Assembly: GCA_004764695.1 (NCBI GenBank)
Contig: SMSO01000031.1
Coordinates: 1,052,600 to 1,116,599, forward strand
Reading direction: 5' to 3'
Source of the DNA: Schizochytrium sp. TIO01
Taxonomy: Eukaryota > Sar > Bigyra > Thraustochytrida > Thraustochytriidae
Length of the DNA stretch: 64,000 nucleotides
The number at the start of each line of letters is the position of its first letter. The first letter of the stretch is position 1. Position numbers and translations under genes: made by a program. Below are positions 57,447 through 64,000 of the stretch, piece by piece. The notes below the pieces were generated by a model. It was given only the letters and a program-made list of their open reading frames with translations, was not told the origin of the DNA and did no database searches.

Positions 57447-57474
<28 letters not shown>
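57446..57474. repeat. (TA)n microsatellite
   Basis: About fourteen TA dinucleotides. Confidence 0.95.
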
Positions 57475-57477
<3 letters not shown>

Positions 57478-58197
57478 ACAAAGATCAAAAATGACAACAC
57501 AATAAAGATGGAATCTTGAAAGCCAACCTAGATCATTCATGTCCATGCATGCATAGGTACATCTAATGCAATGTAATGTATTGCTTGCCAGCATTCAATC
57601 AAATCGACATATATATTATAATAATAATCGATGAATAGTCTATTCAGAAAATAGACCAAAGATGAAGAAACATATGACTCTCACGCCAGGCCTGACATGT
57701 TCTCAAATTCAGAAAGCCGCCGATTCTTAATACTATCCACAAATTTTCGCTTAGCCACAGTTGACAATGGTCCTCAGACACATATCCTGTTCTATCGATG
57801 AGGATATTTCGTGTTTTGTCAATTCTATCGTAGAGAAGCATTTGCATTCTTTGACATAGTTGCCTCAAGCAAAGTTGCCAACTTGAATTTAACCAAATCA
57901 GCAGTAGTAGAAAATACTTTGCCGAAAAGATGTTTGGCTCTTCAATTGTTGTCCACAATCTCTGAAGGATGATTCGGAAAATTAAGTCAAAAATGTCTAA
58001 AGTTTCTGTTGTTCTTGTTTATGGCATACGAGAGAATTTAGGGAAAAGCGGGCTCTTGCTGCGTACTATTAACGGATACGTTTCGGATATGGACCAACGA
58101 AGGACACCCCGCGTTTAAGTTGCGGGAGCTGCTGCGTTGCACAGAGGGTAGTGTTTTGAATGTGTGAAGCGAAAACTTATTATCGTGTCACAATTAT

Positions 58198-59715
58198 TTA
58201 CTCCTCCTTGGACGGAGCTGGTGCCGCAGAGGCGCCCTCGGCGCCACCACCCTGAGCCTTACGCGGCCAGTAGGTGTCACGAAGCTTGGCAGGAATCTTC
58301 TTAAGAGCATCCTTGGGGAACAAACGGAGGAGATCCCAAGCAAGGTCGAGGGACTCGTAAATGTCACGAGACTCGTACGAGCCCTGGGCAAGGAACTTGC
58401 GCTCGAAGTTATCAGTGAACTGAAGGTACTTGAGATCCTCACTGCTGAGAGCATCCTCACCAACGACGGCCTTCATAGCCAAAACATCCTTACCCATGGC
58501 GTAGTTAGCGTAGAGCTGGTTAGCCACAGACCAGTGATCAGCACGGGTCATGCCCTCACCAACAGCGGACTTCATCAAACGCGAGAGAGAAGGAAGCAAG
58601 TTGATGGGCGGGTACACCTGCGCGTTCTGGAGAGCACGGTCGACGTAGATCTGACCCTCGGTAATGTATCCAGTAAGATCGGGAATCGGGTGAGTGATAT
58701 CGTCGTTGGGCATAGTCAACACAGGGAGCTGAGTAATGGATCCGTTGCGGCCCTCGACACGGCCAGCACGCTCATAAAGACAGGCAAGATCGGTGTACAT
58801 GTAACCCGGGTAACCACGGCGACCGGGCACCTCTTCACGAGCGGCGGAAACCTCACGAAGGGAGTCAGCGTAGGAACTCATGTCAGTAAGAATGACAAGC
58901 ACGTGCAACTCGCGCTCGTAAGCAAGGTACTCGGCGGTGGTAAGAGCCAAACGGGGCGTAATAATACGCTCAATAGTGGGATCGTTTGCCAAGTTGAGGA
59001 AGAGCGCGGTACGGGAAATTGCACCACTCTCAGTGAAATCGTTGCGGAAGTAACGGGCAGTCTCCATGTTCACACCCATGGCACCAAAGACCACAGCAAA
59101 GTTATCATCGTGGTGATCTGTGACGTCCTTACCCTGGACAAGACCAGCCTGACGAGCGATCTGGGCAGCAATTTCGTTGTGCGGAAGACCAGCGGCAGAG
59201 AAGAGGGGAATCTTTTGACCACGAGCAATGGAGTTCATGGTATCAACAGCACTAATACCAGTCTGGATCATCTCCTTAGGGTATGTACGAGCGAACGGGT
59301 TGATGGCCTTACCGTTAATGTCGAGGTAGTTCTCGGCAAGAACGGGCGGGGCGTTGTCAATGGCGCGACCGGAACCGTTGAAAGCACGACCCAACATCTC
59401 CTCACTGATAGGCATCTTCTGCACAGCACCAGTGAACTCAGCGTGAGTAGCACGGTTATCGATTCCAGAGGTACCCTCAAAGACCTGCACGACGGCACGA
59501 GAGCCGTAGATCTCAAGCACCTGTCCCTGGCGCTGCTCGCCGTTGCCGAGCGTCAGGTTTACGATCTCATTGTACAGTGGTGACTTGACGTTCTCCAAAA
59601 CCACCAGAGGACCGTTTACTGCAGAAATGGTACCATAGTTCACACGGGGGGCCACACGGTAGTCACGCACCGCAGCGGCGGCGTTCACATTCGCAAGAGC
59701 TGCATCCGACATCAT
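58198..59715 (-). CDS. VMA2: V-type ATPase subunit B
   Basis: A 505-aa regulatory, non-catalytic subunit of the V1 sector of the vacuolar proton pump; three copies alternate with the catalytic A subunits in the cytosolic head. Family landmarks in order: [95 protein letters not shown] (the B-type loop without a true Walker A lysine); [20 protein letters not shown] followed by [32 protein letters not shown]; and [20 protein letters not shown]. The length is normal. The start is the first of two tandem ATGs directly after a predicted splice acceptor; the spliced leader has an in-frame TAA upstream, which fixes the start. Codons favour C and G at the third position, as expected for a highly expressed gene. 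Confidence 0.97.
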   Translation of the reverse strand: MMSDAALANVNAAAAVRDYRVAPRVNYGTISAVNGPLVVLENVKSPLYNEIVNLTLGNGEQRQGQVLEIYGSRAVVQVFEGTSGIDNRATHAEFTGAVQKMPISEEMLGRAFNGSGRAIDNAPPVLAENYLDINGKAINPFARTYPKEMIQTGISAVDTMNSIARGQKIPLFSAAGLPHNEIAAQIARQAGLVQGKDVTDHHDDNFAVVFGAMGVNMETARYFRNDFTESGAISRTALFLNLANDPTIERIITPRLALTTAEYLAYERELHVLVILTDMSSYADSLREVSAAREEVPGRRGYPGYMYTDLACLYERAGRVEGRNGSITQLPVLTMPNDDITHPIPDLTGYITEGQIYVDRALQNAQVYPPINLLPSLSRLMKSAVGEGMTRADHWSVANQLYANYAMGKDVLAMKAVVGEDALSSEDLKYLQFTDNFERKFLAQGSYESRDIYESLDLAWDLLRLFPKDALKKIPAKLRDTYWPRKAQGGGAEGASAAPAPSKEE

Positions 59716-59720
59716 CTTGC

Positions 59721-60386
59721 CTGCGCATTCGACATAATCAAACAATTAATAGAAATAGCACATAATTCAGCATCAAGAGATATGGTTCAATCGTAGATTA
59801 TCCATTGAGTTAGTTCACCATCGCTCAACCTTGCATTCCTCACCCGCACAGTCATTTATTTATTCATCATCAGAGTTGTCCTTCTATCCCCACACCCCAA
59901 CTAATAAACCCCAGTTCTTCCGCACAAAATTGTATAAGAACCTTGTTTCAATCCGGGGAAAGAATATCCCATGCCCATACATTCCATCGAGTTTATTTCC
60001 GAACCCTTAAACCCATGCAGACCCGCGCGAAGCAATTTCTACATCGATATTTGCAGATGGATACATGTCAAGCAAGAAGTTGGATACTTGCCTAGTCCTA
60101 TAGAATTGCATAGATGCACAATAAGAGTCTCTCCGCATACGTATCTATCTCTAACTATGTATCTAGGTATCTTCTATCGACTGCGCAGCGGCTCCTCGTT
60201 CACGTTCCCAGCCACGCATGGCTCCTCAGCGGCCACAACGGAGCCATCCATACGCGACCATGGCTTCGCGCGCGAAGGCAGACATGTCGTGTTGTCTGTG
60301 CCTGAGTATAGTCCGGATGGATAGATTCAAGAAATAGTTGATAGAGTGACGATGACTGAGTGAGTCCTCTGCGTGTTTGGACTTAC
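59721..60386 (-). other. Predicted 666-nt intron in the V-ATPase B leader
   Basis: Reading the minus strand: donor CAAAG|GTAAGT at 60386 and acceptor AATGCGCAG|GCAAG at 59721, preceded by a T-rich stretch with CTATTAAT-like branch-site candidates. Splicing leaves AAAGGCAAG directly before the tandem ATGs. The intron interrupts only the 5' untranslated region. Confidence 0.7.
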
Positions 60387-61922
60387 CTTTGCTTTACTTT
60401 TTCTTCGCGGCCTGGCGCTGGCGGCGAAGAACAGGTTCGATGACGAAGACGAAGGCTACAAGCAGGCGGTGGCGTTCGCAGTCTCTCTCCGCGCAAGCAG
60501 GCAGCGGCGCTGAGTTGGATCCTTCGCCTGCTTTCAAAGCGAGAGCTGATAGAGGATTATTGTCTCCTTTTCCTTCCACGCCGCTTCTCTACCCCGTCCT
60601 ATAGTTTCCTCTAACCTCCCCTAACCACGCCGTCTTTCAATTAAAATACGCCAATAGCTACTAACTACAGCTAGCATTTAACATATCATCAAACATCCAG
60701 TGTAGCCGAGAGAGAGGGAAAGATAGAAGTTTTATTTTAAGACGCGAGGCAGCGTAGTTTATTTATCAGTAGGGGTCTACCAGTGTAAAGGTTAGAGTGG
60801 TCGATTTATGGACGCGAAAGGATTTTTCGGGGTAGTTTCAAATAAGGGGAGAGAAACATTTTAAGACATATGGTGCTGTGTATTTTATTAGGTGGAAAAG
60901 GTTCTGCGCCTCAAGGAGAAGGGCCTTAAAAGAGGCAGCGCGGAACAAGAGAAGAACGCGGTATTTAAGGCGGATAGAAAGCTATGGCTCAAGGCCACTT
61001 CTGCATAAGTGAGGTTGTGATTATTGTGATGGAGAACTTGAAGATTAGATATGCATGCGAGAAGGAGACAATTCTGGGTTCTAAGGATGGTTTGTAAGTG
61101 GAATGCAAAATGTGAGATGCGGATATAAGTTGGGGCTGAATCTGGCGCTTTGATGTGCACAAGGGGAAAATGGAAGAGGTATTTTCTGAGAATGGAAAAT
61201 TCAAGGATACGATTGCAAAGTGAGTGAGTGTACCTTCTACGTACCATGGTGAGATAGGGTCTGCAAAGAATGGTAAAGGGGTATTGACGAATGGTGTATA
61301 GCTGTAAGAATAAATGTACATAAGGTACAATGTGTACAGATGTTGTTGAATATATTCAAGAATTTGAAACATTGCACGAGTAAATAGATGAGAAGGCACT
61401 CCGCTTTTTTAATAAGTAAGGGAAACCCTGTTGTTTCACAAAGTAATTTCGTCAGACAAAAGAAAGCTTTGAAGAAAGTTGATGTCGAGCATGTGAGGTT
61501 AAAGCAGACAGTGCAATATTTCAACACAACTTCTTGGTGCTGCAGAAAATGCTATCTCAACGACACAGACATACATAGTCACACATATAGCTTCTTGATG
61601 GCGGCATTACCAAGAATAAAGAATATACCAAAACGATACTATGCAATATGTGGTGTTTATTGTGGCCCGAACCTCTGTTGCTTGGTATCAAGCACGCGGG
61701 AATGTAATGGTATGGATCAAGAGGAGAATACCTGAAGGTTGACAAGACTAATTCAAGTGTACAAGAAGACGCAGGTAGCACAAGAGAGCAGCGGTGACTC
61801 TAGCCGACCAATGCAACATTTAACATCATTGGTTACCGCGCACTAAAAACGTATTCAGGACATTTAACTTTGATTAATTGATTTGCACATAGGTATGTTT
61901 TAAAGAAAGGTTCAGAGATTAT
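60387..61922. other. V-ATPase leader exon, promoter and spacer
   Basis: The left part, 60387 to perhaps 60600, should be the first untranslated exon and promoter of the V-ATPase B gene. The rest, to the 3' end of the MAPEG gene, has no recognised gene. A plus-strand ATG frame at 61388-61735 (115 codons) and minus-strand frames at 60888-61527 look like chance frames in AT-rich DNA. Confidence 0.4.
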
Positions 61923-62432
61923 TTAGATCTCACAGATCTGCAGGAGCTGACCAATGCACTTACCCCAGTAGTACGTGCGAAGAGTATTAAGAAGCTGGTT
62001 GACTCCAAACATGTAGAGCACGATGTAAATCATGCGAAGCTTGAGGTACTTGGCACCCTGAGCAAGCATGACCTGAGGGCTCACATCACGAGAGCGAGCG
62101 ATGAGCATTGCCGCAGCAAAGAGCGGAAAGCTTTCGAGAGAGTTGAGATGTGCGCCAGAGCAACGCTTGATGGTGCTGCCAAGGAGTCCATCATATGTCT
62201 CGGCACGAGGCGTGTCGTTGTTGTAGGTTAGGAACCCCTTGGAAAGGAGTTTGCAGCTAAATCCTGCAAAGTGAGGAATATACGCCTGCATAAACGCAAG
62301 TGGGATCAAGGTCATGGCCAAGAAGTACTTATCTTCGGCACTGCGCATCATGACCGCCTGAACACGCTCCTGAAGAGGAGCAGGCAGCTTCTGCATGACC
62401 TCAATGGCCCAGCTGGGAACAGAGACGGACAT
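61923..62432 (-). CDS. MAPEG-family membrane protein
   Basis: A 169-aa integral membrane protein with about four hydrophobic segments. The segment IKRCSGAHLNSLESFPLFAA matches the MAPEG signature (R/K-x3-AH-x-N-x-LE-x-FP-x-F), and KYLKLRMIYIVLYMFG matches the conserved R-x2-Y-x3-Y helix. MAPEG proteins (membrane-associated proteins in eicosanoid and glutathione metabolism) include microsomal glutathione transferases; close relatives in microbes are often uncharacterised. The first ATG in frame, 62432 (MSVSVPSWAIEVMQK), is used; upstream the frame reaches only a TTG. The insert between the first hydrophobic segment and the signature (LTYNNDTPRAETYDG) is longer than in typical short members. 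Activity and substrate are unknown. Confidence 0.83.
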   Translation of the reverse strand: MSVSVPSWAIEVMQKLPAPLQERVQAVMMRSAEDKYFLAMTLIPLAFMQAYIPHFAGFSCKLLSKGFLTYNNDTPRAETYDGLLGSTIKRCSGAHLNSLESFPLFAAAMLIARSRDVSPQVMLAQGAKYLKLRMIYIVLYMFGVNQLLNTLRTYYWGKCIGQLLQICEI

Positions 62433-63608
62433 GTCGGACTTGACGAGAGTTCTGCACGGAAGCAAGCGAGATCTGCCCTACTTTTCTTCTTGTTCTTGCC
62501 TTTGTAAACCTAAGATCTTCAGTCGCAGTATTCCTGATGCAGAGCTGCTGTCTAGCTGTCTGCACGTAGTGTCCTCGAGTTTCGGATATGCCTCCGCCTT
62601 GGCGAAAACTCGCAGGATCTTATCTGTCGCTCCTTGCACCTATTACCTAGGTATCGGTACTTACATATGTAATATCAACTCTGTCAGGTATCCAAGTTCT
62701 CCCGGTTTACCGTGCTAGTCGTAGTCGCCCTTAGCGATTACTCTACAAGTCCGATCTATGAGCCGCGTAGAGCCTGCAGAAACCGGTAGGCAAAGACTTA
62801 GGAGTGGACTCGTGTTAGACTTGTATGAAGGCGTGAAGATCACCTAGATTTAGGGATGATGTGAGCAATGTCATCGTCATTAGATCTTGGAGTGCTTTTC
62901 AAGACACCGGCAGATTAATGAGTATTGGCGAGGCGGGACAATGCAGAGCTGCTATTTGTCGAAAGATCGGATTCAGTGAAGAGAAGAGAAGCGAGGTGTA
63001 AGCTCGTGTCGAGCGAGTTCGTGAGACGTGCCAACTCTAGTTGAGAAGTTGCTCCGGAAGTTCCTCGTATTCTACCGCTCGTGGGGTGACCTGAGAGACG
63101 CCCTAGGCTAGGGACAACCTCAGCGAGCAAAATCTAATCTCCCGAGACAAACGATGGTTGCACTTTAGAAATGTACCAATTTGCCCTACAAACGGCCAGC
63201 ATGGTTACCAGTATGGTTCTGAAAAGCATCGTCTGATCTTGGAGTATACCTGGAAGCAAGCATTTACAGATCGCTTAGCATGAGCTCCATTCATTCCACG
63301 GACGGCACTTGAGATCGCCCGACAGGTTACCAAAAATACTGGTATAAGAAACCAAGCATTTCGACAAGATGTCTGCGTTGAACGACAGCAAAGATAGTGT
63401 AGATAACAAAGATAATAATAGTAAATGTAAAAGGCTTATTACTTATTTAGTTATGAATGAAGACGATTTCACAGGCAGAATACTGGTACCAGACAAGCAT
63501 GCAGGAGGTGATTGACAACACAAACGGGATCTTAAGATGATACTCAATCCCCCTTCTTATTCTTTCACGCTCTCTTTTTTTAACTCTTTCTTTTTTCCTT
63601 TCTCTTTT
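62433..63608. other. Intergenic region, no gene recognised
   Basis: A 1.2-kb spacer holding the MAPEG promoter at its left. A 47-codon ATG frame (63370-63513, MSALNDSKDSVDNKDNN...) on the plus strand is too short and too Asn/Asp/Lys-rich to call. Confidence 0.45.
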
Positions 63609-63835
63609 TCATTTTTTCTTCTCTTTTCCCTTCTTTTGTTTTTCATAGTTGATCATCCGTGGAATTCTTGGGGATGACAACATTTTTCTTGTCATATATT
63701 TCTTCGCAGCGATATCCCTTTTTCTTGCAATCTTCTTCTTTTCTTCTTCTTCTGTAAAGTCCTTGATCTTAATCTTCTTTTCTTTATCGTCATCGAACCA
63801 ATGCAGAAAACGATATTCGGTTGAAAAGGGACGTG
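63609..63835 (-). CDS. Possible last exon of a gene running off the right edge
   Basis: A 74-residue open stretch on the minus strand, with stop TGA at 63609-63611, preceded by a possible acceptor (TGTGAG) at 63836. It reads PFSTEYRFLHWFDDDKEKK and, after a Lys/Glu-rich stretch, RDIAAKKYMTRKMLSSPRIP, ending KGKEKKK. A possible donor AACG|GTAAAC near 63986 would join it in phase to an exon at the window edge (...NPGN-A-RPFSTEY). The aromatic segment looks like real protein, but the tract is purine-rich and such tracts stay open easily. No family is recognised; the rest would lie beyond position 64000. Confidence 0.35.
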
Positions 63836-64000
63836 CTCACAGCTTGCTTCACCCTTTTGCTTTCCCCAACCACGCATTTCCCCATTTTGCCTTCAATGAT
63901 CTCTTATCATCTATCTGTCCATCACATTATTATCACTATGAACACCTACCACAATCATATCATAAGGTTTTATTGTCCCAGTTTACCGTTCCCAGGATTT

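Larger units (their letters stand above)
39652..58197. other. 18.5-kb gene-poor, microsatellite-rich region
   Basis: No protein family is recognised anywhere here. Frames of 60-240 codons occur, but most start at TTG or GTG, overlap on several frames or run through repeats. The better ATG-started ones are 49155-49433 (92 aa, Arg/Lys/Glu-rich) and 56600-56926 (minus, 108 aa). No tRNA with a paired T-arm was found among the GTTCGA-like matches I examined. Repeats and the inverted-repeat element are listed separately. From about 52000 rightwards microsatellites thin out and the sequence looks like unique decayed DNA. Confidence 0.6.

Noticed and set aside
58534-59583. 349-codon open frame antisense to V-ATPase subunit B
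   Set aside because: Shadow of strong C/G-ending codon use in the sense gene; GTG start and no protein family.

Overview
This is eukaryotic nuclear DNA. Genes lie on both strands with their own intergenic spacers, some carry short GT-AG introns, and the products are eukaryotic: a V-ATPase B subunit, DPH1, a CDP-alcohol phosphotransferase, a FYVE protein, a C2H2 zinc-finger protein, a TKL-type kinase and an MYBBP1A/Pol5-like nucleolar protein. Long intron-poor genes, intergenic DNA full of four-base microsatellites, and PHO84-like carriers suggest a unicellular protist. A stramenopile, perhaps a thraustochytrid-type labyrinthulomycete, is my best guess, but it rests on general impression and was not checked by database search. 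Many open frames in the window begin at TTG or GTG; all starts given here were moved to an ATG that I located in the sequence.

Positions 1-30600 are gene-dense and alternate strands: CDP-alcohol phosphotransferase (+), FYVE protein (+), an RS-rich/IQ protein joined by a predicted 73-nt intron (-), a possible 42-residue protein (+), a Pol5/MYBBP1A-like protein (-), a mitochondrial WW-like protein (+), an unrecognised 425-residue protein (-), a spliced IQ/coiled-coil/proline-rich protein (+), DPH1 (-), an eight-finger C2H2 protein (+), a protein kinase (+), a WD40 protein (-) and a PHO84-like phosphate transporter (-). The kinase and WD40 genes converge with only 35 bp between their stop codons.

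Positions 30600-58200 are very different. A second copy of the phosphate transporter lies at 37753-39441, sharing coding sequence and also a stretch of 3' flank with the first. Otherwise this 27-kb region holds no gene I can recognise. It is filled with four-base microsatellites, several minisatellites, a 98-bp direct duplication and a 133-bp element with 21-bp inverted ends.

Positions 58200-64000 return to ordinary genes on the minus strand: V-ATPase subunit B with a 666-nt intron in its 5' leader, a MAPEG-family membrane protein, and what may be the last exon of a gene that runs off the right edge.

The genes do not form a pathway. They are housekeeping functions (phospholipid synthesis, vacuolar acidification, diphthamide synthesis, ribosome biogenesis, phosphate uptake) next to signalling and regulatory proteins. 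No previously undescribed multi-gene system could be demonstrated. The features most worth follow-up are the transporter duplication with its shared untranslated sequence and a 62-codon upstream ORF, a perfect 15-bp-arm palindrome at the start of an unknown gene, an evenly spaced array of GGAATTCC palindromes, and the inverted-repeat element.
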